64,000 bases of DNA, taken from contig NC_079978.1 of NCBI RefSeq assembly GCF_029852145.1, positions 1,426,001-1,490,000 of the forward strand. Direction: 5' to 3'. Numbering within the stretch: the stretch's first letter is position 1; the number at the start of each line of letters is the position of its first letter. This stretch comes from Microplitis mediator (lineage: Eukaryota; Arthropoda; Insecta; Hymenoptera; Braconidae). Below are positions 26,201 to 38,839 of this stretch, piece after piece. The notes under the pieces were generated by a model. That model did not search any database. It had not been told where the DNA came from and saw nothing but the letters and a program-made list of their open reading frames with translations. Both the position numbers and the translations under genes were made by a program.

Positions 26201-27741
26201 AACAATAAATCATTATTTTCTATCTACTACATAGTGGTGAATAAAATAGTAATTTAATTGACACCCAGGATTATTATAACTAATTGGAATCTATCCAATC
26301 CAGAAAGTAACAGACGTGTAATTTACTGAAGTAAATAAGCTATTTTAAAATAATAAGTATAAAAGTGTCGAGAAAGTTTTTTAAAGCTTTTTCAGATAGA
26401 TGGACATTAATGAGTCAAGTTCTTACGGTAGACATCTAGCAAGACAGTTTTTTCTAATGGCGGGACGAGTTTGGTACTGCTGGCCCGACACTTGTACGTA
26501 GTATTAAGGTGTCCTCTCGTTAACTTGGGCACTACAAGCGTGCTGAAGATGACGTTCTGCCCATTGGTATCCACGTGTCCATCAACTTCTTTTCCATTGA
26601 CGAACCACGTGATAACGGGTGGTGGTTTTCCTGTAAAAAACCGAATACTATATTTTATAAAATGTTCATTATCAAAAACCGAGACCGATATATATAATAC
26701 ATATAAAAATATAAGAGTAACTTGCCTCCTCTAACTTCACAAGATAACTTAAACTCTTTGCCAACTTGATAAGGACCAACCACAGTGTCAATTTTCCTCC
26801 CTGAAGTGTCATACATCAAAAGTTCACGTGGTGGATCTGTCAAGATTAATTGGAGATATAATTAATGACTGATACAACTTGGCTAAACTAATAATTGACC
26901 TCTCTATCTTAAACCACTACTACTGTCGAGTTATTCTATACTACTAGCGAGTTACTCCTTCAAGGGATAGGAAGAGAAAAAAACATACGAGAAGGTATTA
27001 CTTACAAGTGACAGTGAGATTAACTTGAAAGTTTCGGGTAGGTGACTTTCGGAAATCGACACGACATCGATAAATACCCTCGTCAGAGAGTTGAATGCTA
27101 TCGAGAATGAGGGCAGCGGGTTTAGATATTGTCACAAAGTTTGCACGAGGTCGTACGTCCTCGTCCGACCAATTCAAAGCCCGATGAAAAGACCTTCCAC
27201 GGGCATCGATACTATTACAACAACAACAATATTATTATTATTATTATTATTTTGTTGTTGTTATATATAGAACATTTGTCAATAATTGAATATTGTAATA
27301 TTGTAATTGTTATTATTTTATGTGTGGTGATTTTATTATTGTCGTTTTCCAAAGTAATAAAGCTTAGGGGCTTGATTAAAATGTCATTCTCACCTGTAGA
27401 TCGGTTTGACCGCATTGTCGCGGAACCACAAGATCATGTAGACTCCGTCGCCTCTTGTGGACGGTTCGATGTCGCAGGGTAATGAAGCGCTTTTACCCAG
27501 AACTGCGGTGACTTCCGAAGTCGATACTAAATTATTAGATAATAAAAATATAATAATATTAAATTTCATAAGCTATTATAAAGTTTATATTTTATTATCA
27601 CTTTGATGTTTTATGATAATAAAAATGATAATACTCACTCGGATCGTCATCTCTGTCCCAGTTTTCGTCAGCATTAACGCAAAAAAAGAGGACAACGAAC
27701 AAGTAAAGTCCTCTGAGGATTAGTCTCTCACCAACTGCCAT
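23282..27741 (-). CDS. Sidestep-family cell-surface receptor (five Ig domains, FN3, one TM)
   Basis: Thirteen exons: 27741-27639, 27526-27394, 27211-27006, 26836-26726, 26630-26427, 26176-25880, 25553-25423, 25362-25203, 25055-24759, 24601-24281, 24128-23841, 23549-23440, 23326-23282; phases agree throughout and give 767 residues. There is a signal peptide at residues 1-24. Ig1 (about 36-113) carries ASLPCDIEPSTRGDGVYMIL and DSIQLSDEGIYRCRVDF, typical of the insect Sidestep family. Four more Ig domains follow (to about 513), including RCEVDADPNQVDFTWEF. Next come an FN3 domain (about 514-620), a transmembrane helix (about 625-650) and a cytoplasmic tail. Sidestep proteins bind Beaten-path partners and guide axons. 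The fourth intron uses a GC donor (GAG|GCAAGT). The last two tail exons are short and less certain; without them the model would stop soon after 23841. I cannot say which Side paralogue this is. Confidence 0.85.
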
Positions 27742-29650
27742 CCCAATGTGCTCAACCTTTTCGCCTAGTCTGAGGCAACAGTATCACCAACACCGGTAGT
27801 AACAAATAAACTTTAGATTCAAGAGAGTATAAAAGAATAATAATAAAATATATAAGAATAGAAAAAGCTTGAGTTTTCAAGAAAGAGATGAAAAATATTA
27901 TAAAATTAAAGTTGTTCTCCTTTCTCAAATGTGACAAGTACCGGCGAATAACGACTCCTTCCCGGGTCGTTGTCGCCTCTTTATTGTCATTCCACGACTC
28001 TCACGGGAAGGGAATTTAGATCCCTTGACCCTTTGCTAGATACTACGATTTTCGGCTCCACTCTCGGTGAGGAGAATTCGTCCTGTGTAATCTCCACCTT
28101 CTCTCTTGGAATAGAGTCAGCTCAAAAACTCTCTTACTGATAAACCTCAAAGATAACTCAAGACGATGACGATGACGATGATGATGATGATGATAAGAAA
28201 GACAGGAATAAGCTAAATTTAGTGTCCAGTGACTGCGTCCCTCAAGTCAAACGTCCAATGATTATTGAGATGTGATCTCCAAGTATTAGTTGTAGTAGTT
28301 GTACATGTAAGTGGTGGATCCATTCCCTCGTCTATCAGGATCATATCGTATCGGCTGACCAGTATCAGTAAAACAACCAACCCTCCACCAAATAAATTAT
28401 CAACACACACTTAAATAATGGTACACACGTGCGGTATTAAATCACTGCTGGTCTTACTACAGCATTCGGATTTTAACGTTATACATCAAAACACTTAATA
28501 ATCCACGGCATGTAGCTAGCCAGAGAGAAATACAGCTCAAGAGACTCAAATCGATTTGTACTCTATGCTGCGGAAACTATTACGAAATTAGTAACCGAGA
28601 AATAAATAAAAAATACAATTATTTTCCTCAATACATCACTGGACATATGAGAGAGCAAAAGGATGACGAGAACGAGGAGAAGGATGATGAAGAGGACGCT
28701 TGGCTATTGTCTTCCTACTCGCTACTCAGCTCTCAGCCACACAATAATATACATTACTACTTGTTTTTTTTCTTTCTTTTTTTTCTTTTTTCGTTTTTTA
28801 CTTTTATTTCTTTCTCTCGTTCTCGTTTTTTTGTTATTTGCCAAATGAACTTCCGTCCTACCGGCAAAATGCACTTGCAACTCGCATTAACACACTCACA
28901 CTGACATTTACATCCACAACTCGGTTCCCAGTTCCCAGTCTCTCCGATCTCTCAGAGTAAAAGCGAGAGAGTGATAAAGAGTGCTTTTTTTTTGTCTTTA
29001 TATTCTGGATCTACTCTCTTGACGTCTTTCCTGTAACGTGCCGCTCGGATCGTTCCCTTTACAGCCAAACGACTTGGCGCATTTTATCGCACCCCCGTTT
29101 CTTTTTTTTTTTTTTTATTATTTTTCAAACTCTTTCTACTTCACTACCCTTTATGATGATTATCATTATTATTATTTTCACTCTGTTATTTTTGCGTAGA
29201 TAAGTCCTGGCATGGTCCACCCTGTGTCGGCACTACACACCGTGTTATATTTTCTAATTAATACTGTCGGGTGGTCGGCTGTCGGTGCAAAACCGCGTTA
29301 GTACTACTGTGGTACCCGTTGGTCTCACGCTCGTTGTCGACGACGACGACGACGTCGTTGTCGTATCTTCTCGGCCGTCGACGTGCCAAGTAAATGTGAG
29401 TGAGTAAAGTATACAAATATATATATATTTTATGTGATAGTACATAGAGCCCCCGCGTAACCAACTCACGACGACGTCGACGCCGAATAGTACGTCGACG
29501 CATCAGAGTCCGTGTGATTTCGGGTGTTTTCGTTGGGCGATCGTTAGGTGAGCGCGCCTCCCCATAACATACAGCGCATACTCGTCTACCTGTAGGGTAC
29601 TACAGACCCTACAGACCCTACAGACATATCACACTGAAAGTAAAGAGAAG
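27742..29650 (-). promoter_or_regulatory. Candidate 5' UTR and GC-rich promoter region of the Sidestep-family gene
   Basis: Upstream of the start codon the sequence is non-coding, with a possible 3' splice site just upstream near 27774. Between about 29020 and 29620 it becomes clearly richer in G+C and CpG than its surroundings, including a CGA/GAC repeat at 29337-29353. That is the profile of a promoter or first non-coding exon. No transcript start can be fixed from sequence alone. Confidence 0.35.
28157..28197 (+). repeat. GATGAC/GATGAT microsatellite
   Basis: Short imperfect tandem of gacgat/gatgat units in the non-coding region upstream of the Sidestep-family gene. Confidence 0.8.
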
Positions 29651-32524
29651 AGAAAAGAAGACAAGGTGCGTTATCACGACTAGACTCTCTCTCAGTACCA
29701 ACTCTTGGTTGGCTCTGCTCCGGTGTAGCGTAAATTTCTGCAGGGAAGCCCCCGTAGCCCCCGTACTACTCCCACCTGCTTCAATGCCTATTCTCCAGCA
29801 CCACCACCAGCCTCTTTCTTCTTCGTCTTGTTCTTATTATTATTATTCTTGTCTTCTCTTTTTCTCCAGCAGCAGCAGCAGCAGAAGTAGCAGCCACTGT
29901 ACGTCAAAGACCGTCTCTTTCTTTATCAGTCTAAACGTGCTCCTATATATGCTATTTTATGTGTATGTGTATAAAGGTTTAGTTGCCGTAACCGTTCATC
30001 AGTGCAGTACGATGACACACCGAGGGGTTGCGGCCACGCAAATTTTCTCCTCACCCTTTCACTCCTCATTCTCCTTGCGCGTCTCTCTACCGGGTTTTAG
30101 TCTTCTATTCCTCTTATACATTATTATACTATTGTATACAACTATAAGCTAACCCTTTAGTAAATCCTATTATAACAGCTACTTTTCTTTTTACATAAAT
30201 ATTTTCATATTTTTTTTTATTTTTTTCTTCATGTTTATTTTTTTGTTGCTCTTCAACATCCATTCGTCAGTTGTGCTCTGGCACTTGGGAAAACGAATTT
30301 TCGGGTTGAAACTACGTATGAACATGTATACAAAAGGAAAACAATAACAACAAAATAAATTGAAGAATTAGCTGTCGACTATATTTCTCTTTATTTTTAT
30401 ATATATATGTAGTTTAGTGCTGTCAGAGTAGTATACTAAAAGTGGAAACTCAGTAATATAACTGTGTATATGAAAACGCCGTTTGAGGATAATTTTTTTG
30501 CTGTCATAAAAAAAATGTTAATTTTCTTCAGTAACTCCCAGGTGCTTCACCGGGTTTTTATTACTTTACCACGTCTCTACAATAAAAATCTAAAGGTACA
30601 AGGATTTATATATCTATGTATGTATTGTTATCTAGATATACCTAGAGGTTTGAGAAATTTTTCTCTACCAGCAGCTACAATGTATATGTATAATTTAGAG
30701 AGAAAGGGAAAGAGAGAGAGGGAGAGAATAGTGAAATCTAGTGATGGTGATAATGGCCTCGCGTGGCATTTCGATTCGCTTTGCATTGTCCGCTCTTAAT
30801 GACGCCTACGGGTTTTGAACAATGGCACACAGAGGGTGGGCAAAATATCTGGTTATCGGATTCCTTTTTTTTTTTTTTCATCATCCTCTGCTCAAATTGA
30901 GAGACCAAATGCTTTTTAATTGTCCTGTTTGATTCTAGGGATTCGTGTAACAGTCCGCGTGTATTCATCCTCTTTATTGAGATAGAGATTTTTTAAATTA
31001 CAATTAGATTTTACGATAAGTTATTAATCAACTTCTATTTGATATTATAGCAACAATATTTTTTATAATAATAATAATAATGATGATAAGAGAATTTAAA
31101 ATATCTATTGAATTTTATAATAATCAAATTATATCCGTTTTTAATTGTAAAAGCAATTTACCGCAAGAATAGAGAGAATTTAATAAAAACTATTTTTTTT
31201 TTTTTAAATTCCTTTTTTTATTATGCAATTGACTTGAAGAAGAAAAAATTTCTACTTGTAATTTTTTTTCTATTTCAATTGTTATATTTTTAGTAATTAA
31301 AGTTTTAAAAATGAAATGAATTTATCAAAAAACTGTGAAGAGTGAAATTAAGTTTTTTTTTGTTATTATTGAGTGAAGCCAACCAGGAACTTTTAAATTG
31401 CATCGTAGTCAATTTATCTTATACATAACTATTACAGTTGTAACACGATATCAAAAGTGACGTACCAACGATAGCTGTCAGACTTGATGAATTTTTTCTC
31501 CCGCGTAGTTTTGCGGTAGCTTTTAAGCCAAATTTCTTTTTAAATTTTTTTGTTCACGCTCCCCTTTTATTTCTTTGTTTTATTTTTTTTTTATCCCCAG
31601 GGGATCGACTTGCAATTTGCAAAAGAAAACTCGCGGCGGGCGCTGGGGGATAAAAGAGACAGAGTTTGAGCGATTCAAAAAAAAGTTTACGATAAAACCA
31701 AAGTAAATCCGCGTGCGTTTGCGATGAGACTCATCTTGTAAAATTTATATGAAAATGACGAGGCGCCTTGAATGATGTAAAAATAAATACCGATTAAGCC
31801 TGATAAGCCAATAGAAATCCACTTTTTCATCGTATAAAAAATTTGTACTCGACTTTTTTTATTGTAAATCCTCCGCGAGGATTTAAATTTTTTAAGTTGT
31901 AAATGTATTTGTAAATTTTTATCCGGGACAATAAAAAAGGGATTTGAATAAAGGAATAAAAAATGTATAACATTAAACAACGGGTATATTTTTTATTATA
32001 ATATTCGTTTCAATATAAATTTATTCATGCAAACTATGACATATCCATGGCATTAATTATTTTTATACTTTTATACCAGGATACCTACAATAAAAAATAT
32101 AAATCAATGAGATATATTTAATTTGAGAAATCTACAGTGACCCCTTTGTGTTATTCGGTAAAATGTTAAATCATTTTATTTACGTCGGTTGTATATCATA
32201 TATCTAATAACTATACCCTATAAAAATGTGTCAAGAATCGGAAACGAAATAAGTATAGGGTCAAGCACACGTACAAATGTATACAACCTTATAATAGTTT
32301 TTAATTTTTTATTATTGTACCTTTTTATCGACAATGAAATCAAGAAACTTTGAGTGAGAAATTCTTGGGCAGCAATTTAACTAAATTCTTTCATGTGTAC
32401 ATTGTGATGTCGTTGTTCTAGACTATAAATATATACAAGTGGTTTCGGGATAAATTTTACTACTTTATCTATATAGTATGAATATATATATATAACTGAT
32501 GTCGAGTATGTAGAATTGCTATTG

Positions 32525-32525
32525 C

Positions 32526-32571
<46 letters not shown>

Positions 32572-32572
32572 G
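32525..32572 (+). repeat. (TTG)n microsatellite
   Basis: About 16 uninterrupted TTG/GTT units. Confidence 0.95.
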
Positions 32573-33425
32573 AGTTAGAAGTAGACTGGCTCGTGACTTG
32601 GAGGAAACTTTGCAGATGCATCGCGACGATAATTTTATTGGAGTCGCGATCGAGTTCCGTTGAGTGGGTTATAGACTAGTACTACTCATTTTGTTTCTCT
32701 CTCTTACACACAAATATTGCCACCCACATTTGTATGCACTGTATTTTCTGCTGCTATTTGTGGCTCATGTGTATGTCGGTATATGAGTATAAAGACGAGA
32801 GAGAAAGGGTGGCATGCCATCATGAGAATGAGGAGCAAGAGGAGAAAGAGGAAGAGGAAGAGAAGTGGGTGGCCAAGGTTCCAAAGGCGAAAAGGGGCTA
32901 ACGAATCGATAAACGTATAAAAGCGTATCGTACTTGACGATATTATTTGAATCTCTATGTAATGGAATTACACATATATACCACCAGCCGACTGCTACTT
33001 TTCTGCAATAATTTTATTTTATTTTTTTTTTAAAACTCTTTATCTTCAGGCAATAGAACAATGGGGTGAACTCTGCAAAGGACGGGCTGGCGATTGACGA
33101 CGTGTCGTGTATAATATCATTTTAGATAAATTTAAAATGGTAAATGTAGTTAATAGTTAAATTTAGTATCGAGTTGGATACGGCACGTTTAGCTACACTT
33201 GTTACGTGCTCGATCAGCATGTAGATGAGTTGAGAAAGGAGTCAATGTACAAGGGGTCAGGCACAGGTAACGAGAGATAAATGTGCCGATTACCACGAAC
33301 AAAGTCGAGAGTCTAGGGTATCGATAAATTAGCGTGACCCGCGATAGATCGATAGCCAGAAAGAACTCTTCACTGTTGCAGCTAAAAAAATAAAAGCTTC
33401 GATAGATAGAACGGCTAAAAAAATA

Positions 33426-33449
33426 AATAGATAGATAGATAGATAGATA
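33426..33449 (+). repeat. (ATAG)n microsatellite
   Basis: Six consecutive atag units in the gene-poor region. Confidence 0.9.
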
Positions 33450-35998
33450 AAAGAAAAGAGAAAAAAAAAACATGAGGCGACATACGGGTAATACACGTAT
33501 GTTTGGCTAGACTCTTCATGTGACTTACGATGATCGTGTTAGCCTGCTTTACTTTTCGATGTCACCCTGCTTTATTTTCCTCAGACATTTTTTTCTTTTC
33601 CTTTTTATTTTCCAAAGCTTTTTTATTTTTCGCTTGCTTGCTTGTACTAAGCAGATTAAAAATCGCTCAAGTGTCACGATTAAATATTCAGTCTGAGGTA
33701 ATACCATTTTATAATTTTAAATTGAGGGTTTATTATATTGAACAGGAAATATCAATATTTTATCTAATTTAATATCAAATGAGTTAATGACCAATAAACA
33801 TGTAATAGAATATATCAGTTTGGCTATAAATAATAAATAAAATGACCTAGTATTTTTTGATAATTATATTTGAAATAGTGACGTTTACAGCATACATTTT
33901 GTGGCATTTAATAATAATATATAAGGTTTTGTTTCTGTATAATTTAATCATTTAGTTTACTTGAATTAATAATGATTAAAATTAATGAAAAACAATTATT
34001 TTTTGTTTCCCTTGATCTCTTTACACTATTCCCAATGTAGTTTGTTCCCACTCGGTCTTATTTTTTTTGTTTCTCTATGTCTCTCTCACTCACTGGTATT
34101 ACAACACGTATCACGCAAGATTATTAACAGATGAGGAATCTCTCTCATTAATTGCCCCACTTTTATTCTCAAGTTTATTTTTCTTTTCACTAGATTTTCA
34201 GTACGAGTTATTGTGTATATAAGTAAAAAATAAAATACAATACACCTGACAACATTTTAATCTCCCTATCATTTTTTTTTCTTTTCTTTTTCTCATTTAT
34301 TTATTTATTTATTTTTTCCATTTTTTTTTTTATCAAACTCTATTCGCTCTCTATATATATTCATATATGTATATTTTTAGTCAACATCGTCATCGTCATT
34401 TTTTTTTCTTTTTTAAATTTTTATTTTCAGTATATATAAAAAATAAACAAACAGCGAAATAAAATTAACAGCAAACATCCACAAATTAATTTATAAAACC
34501 AATCTCCAGGCAAATTATAAATTATTAAATTGTGTATTAATTACGTATAGACACAAATCAATTAAGCTTTTATTATATTGTCATTGATTTATTTTTTCCA
34601 ATCATTTTTTTTTTTCTATCCCTTTATTTGATTTATTTATTATTATTATGTCATCATCTACATTGTTTACTCGAATAAGAAAAAAAAATTTCGACACAAT
34701 TCTCTTACCCTCTTACCTAAGAATTCACCTCTTGAGCATTCTATTGATCGTCTTCACTTTCTCTCCCCTTTAGGTTTTTCTTCATCATTTTTTTTTATTT
34801 TTTTTCGCCAGTCATCACATCTCATTTATCTGTTTCTCTTTGTCAATTGAACTCCCTTACTCGCACAGCTCGTTTATTTCTAGCTTATAATGGAACTATG
34901 GCACTTGGTGCAGCACTAATTTAACATCTTTTTCATTTTGTTTTTTTAAATTATTTATCATTTTATTATTCATAATTATCATCGTCTATAATCTTTCTTC
35001 AGAAATAATATTATTATTATTATCATTATTATTATTATTTAGTAGTAGTAGTAGCAGCTCTTGCTTGAAATACGTTTTTAAAATAAAAATGAATTATAAA
35101 TTACACGACACACTTACAGTAATTAATAAATCAGTGCGCTTTAACGTCATATATGGTACAGATATTTTATTACAAGGTAATACAGGCAAATTTTATTTCA
35201 TTATTTATATTATTAAACTGCTTAATAGTTATTTATTTTAATTTATTTGACGTGAGTCGACTTATACACACGATCGCATCAAGATTACACATCATATGCT
35301 TTTAATATATTAATTATTAAACTATTATTTTATTATTATTTTGCTGTTGGAGTTTGCAGTAGGCAGTGTTGAGTTTATTTTTTTTTTTGCTGACACTTCG
35401 GAAGACTTTAAATTAGATTTCTAACGGATCTCCGATGCGATCTAAATTATGTGGAAGAGTCAAGAGTCAATTTATCTTATTTTTTTTTATCTATCTTCAT
35501 ACTGTCTCTATTCAATTAAAAATTTTGCCTGAATCGCCTTTAAGACACTATCTTAATTAATAAAAACTGTATTGTACAAGTCAACAAGACGATTTTATTT
35601 CTTTTATTAAATAGTAAAATGCACTACAAAGCTAATTTTCTTTATTATTTATTTTAAATAATTTCTGTAGGCCTGTTTGCATTGGACTATTTTTTAAATT
35701 TATAATTTTGTTTATCTGCTTCTGTTTTTTTTTTTTTTTTTTCTTCATTAATGAGAGAAACGTTTTACTTTTCATTTTTTCAATCTCAACTTTATTTTTT
35801 TTTAATTTAAATTTAAAATTTATAAAAAGAAAGTTCAGTAAAAGAGTAATAAATAAAACGTTTCTCCGACGATATTTTATTATTTATTTATGAAAGAAAG
35901 AATATGGAAATGTTATGAGCACGGATAAAACAATAGATTTTTAAACTAATTGATTATTTATAGTTTTAACGATCGAAGAGTTATAATTTATTTGTGTG

Positions 35999-36003
<5 letters not shown>

Positions 36004-36063
<60 letters not shown>

Positions 36064-36069
36064 TATATC
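36004..36069 (+). repeat. (AT)n microsatellite
   Basis: About 30 TA units interrupted once by a G near 36045. Confidence 0.95.
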
Positions 36070-37864
36070 AATGGGAGGTTTTACAATGGATTAACACTTT
36101 TCGCGCATTATCATTGTCATTATTACATTTGTTCCTTTCTTTCATTCTTTGTCATTATTAATTCATTGTTAGAATCTCATCAAATTGTTCACACATACCG
36201 CGATGATGATAAAAGCTCTCGTGGAATATTTAATAACACAGATGCTAAAAAATCCATGTAGTGCATGTAATTAATCTTTCGTTCACTTTCAAATATTTAT
36301 TTTATTTTTATTTACCTCACTAGTTCTTTATTATTCATTTAAATATAAATGGAACGAGAATTTCGATTAATCACTATCTAAATTTTTCATAGCATTTAAA
36401 TTATTGCTGTATTGGATTTTTCAATCCACTGTACACTTTTATAAATAATACCGCCATTATTTACGACAAAAAGGAAACTAGATTAGTATTTTGTAATGAA
36501 AAAAACAAAATAAAATTATTATTTTAAATAAAAGTTACGTTAGTTTTAAATTATACTAAAAGAATAGAGAAATATCGTATACAAGTTCTCTAAAGGATAG
36601 AAAAATAAAGATATTAATTAATAATATATATATATCTATGTTTTTTTTTTGTATTTTTTTTTAATAATAATAATAATAGCATTATAATCGATACGTTATT
36701 TATATGTACTTAGAATTATGTATATATTTATATATAGTGTGTTCGCATGTGTGATTATTATAATTATTATACATATAAATATAAATATATATTTATATAT
36801 ATAATAGTTTAAGTGTAGTGGAGAAGTTGTGGCGACAGATTAATTATGTACAGAATACAAGTAAACATCAACCTTTTTTTTTTCTGCCTTATTTTCTTTA
36901 ATTCACATAATTATTAAATTTTAAAAACCACAAATCGTTTAATTATTATTTTAATTCGTGGACGCGTGTATGAATGTGATTCACAATCTCTTACTACTAT
37001 ATATTATATTGTTTATTTGTTAAACAAAAAAAAAATTATTTTATTTTATAAAATAATAATAATAATATTAATTTTAATAATAATAATGATAGTAATAATA
37101 ATAGTAAATTAATATTAAAATACGAATACACAAAAAAACTATGGCAACTATACGGTAGTAATGGCAAGTATGAATTGACGTACAAAAAGAATACAAAATA
37201 CAAATGACATGTGACATTGACATAAACTTAATAAAATTGTCTTGTGATTTTTAAATAATTTTTTTTTTTTAATAATGTAATTTACAATAGATGCGATGAA
37301 TATAATGGATATAAGAATAAAATAAACATTAATTAGTAGAATGTGGATGATAACAATAATGATAATGATGATGATAATGATGGGGAGGTGCGACGTACGA
37401 CGCATCAAGCAAAAGGCAGTTTCAAAACAATTATTCATTTATAATTTTTTTAGTCATTATTATTATTATTATTACTATTATTACTATTAAATTTTTTTTT
37501 AAACCTTTCCAGAGAATACTATTTATTTATTACAGTCTTACTTGTTTCTTTAGACTTAATACATTAGTTATATCCATTTACAATAATATTTTATCATTTT
37601 TAAATATTATTGGTTTTTTTTTACTGTTGTATTACAACATTTAATCGATTACTTTTTTCATTTTTTTTTTTAACCAGTTAACAGGTTGGTTAGTCCAGAG
37701 GCTTTTTTTTTGTTTGCTGTTGACCTCGTATAAAGCCAATAGTTTTCGCGAGGTACATAAAAAAACGGGGAAAAACTTAAAAACAAAAAGGAAAAAAAAA
37801 TATTAAAATGAAATGGACAACTTAAATACAACAGACTCGCGTTAATTAAAACTAATCTATAAAA

Positions 37865-37865
<1 letters not shown>

Positions 37866-37899
<34 letters not shown>
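37866..37899 (+). repeat. (AAT)n microsatellite
   Basis: Eleven or so uninterrupted aat units; a similar tract lies at 38803-38838. Confidence 0.9.
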
Positions 37900-37903
<4 letters not shown>

Positions 37904-38800
37904 TATTTGAAACACATGTAACAATACGAAATACATATATTTTAAAATCGCGCTACAGCCGTAAACATTCACTAATTTATGGAAGTCCATTTTTATTTAT
38001 TACTTTTTTTTTTTATATATCATTAATATTCAAATTAATTGTAATTCATAATCATACGAAGCGCATATCTAGATTAATGGTATTTTAATGACGAAAAAAA
38101 AAAATAGAATAGAATAAATAAAATAATAAAATGCAAATGGTTTAAGGGAATGTATATTAGTAGATCATGATGTTGGAAGATCAAAATTTAATCTTTATGT
38201 TTATTTTATCGGTTTTGTGATATTTTATTTATTTATTTATATTTTTTAAAATAGCTGTAGCACGAAACAAATTTGTTTATTTTTGATAGCGTTATTCAAC
38301 ACTCTCCAAAACGACATGAAGCGCAATAACGTCAAAACCACAGGAAAAAATAGTTATAATAAGAGCAACTGTAGCAGTAGCATTTCAGTTGTTAAATAAT
38401 AAAAAAAAAAATAGAAGGAAATGCCGCAGATCACCGAGTTTTTTAGAATGTCAGGCCAAGCGAGACATACCTGTGATTTTATATAGAATTTAACCGCGTC
38501 ATACATTTGTGTCGGTATAAATGTGAGAACGAGAACGAGAACATTTATAGTGTATTATGTATTTATACATATATGTATAATGTATATGTATATGTACGGT
38601 TACATACGCATGAGCCGTCACAATTGGTGAACAAATGACAAAATATGATAGTAGTATTGAATTGCGTGATAATAACAAATTAATAACAGTCATTTCGTGC
38701 GATGACACACTTATCACATTTTATACAGTTTCTTTTTCTATCCGTGACTGGCAAAAAGAATAAAAAATACCCGATCGATTTGTCGCATCGAGACAATATT

Positions 38801-38839
<39 letters not shown>

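Noticed and set aside
29709..30152. 147-codon plus-strand frame
   Set aside because: Translated CA/TCT-rich low-complexity DNA (His, Ser and Tyr runs) with no domain, splice support or homologue I know.
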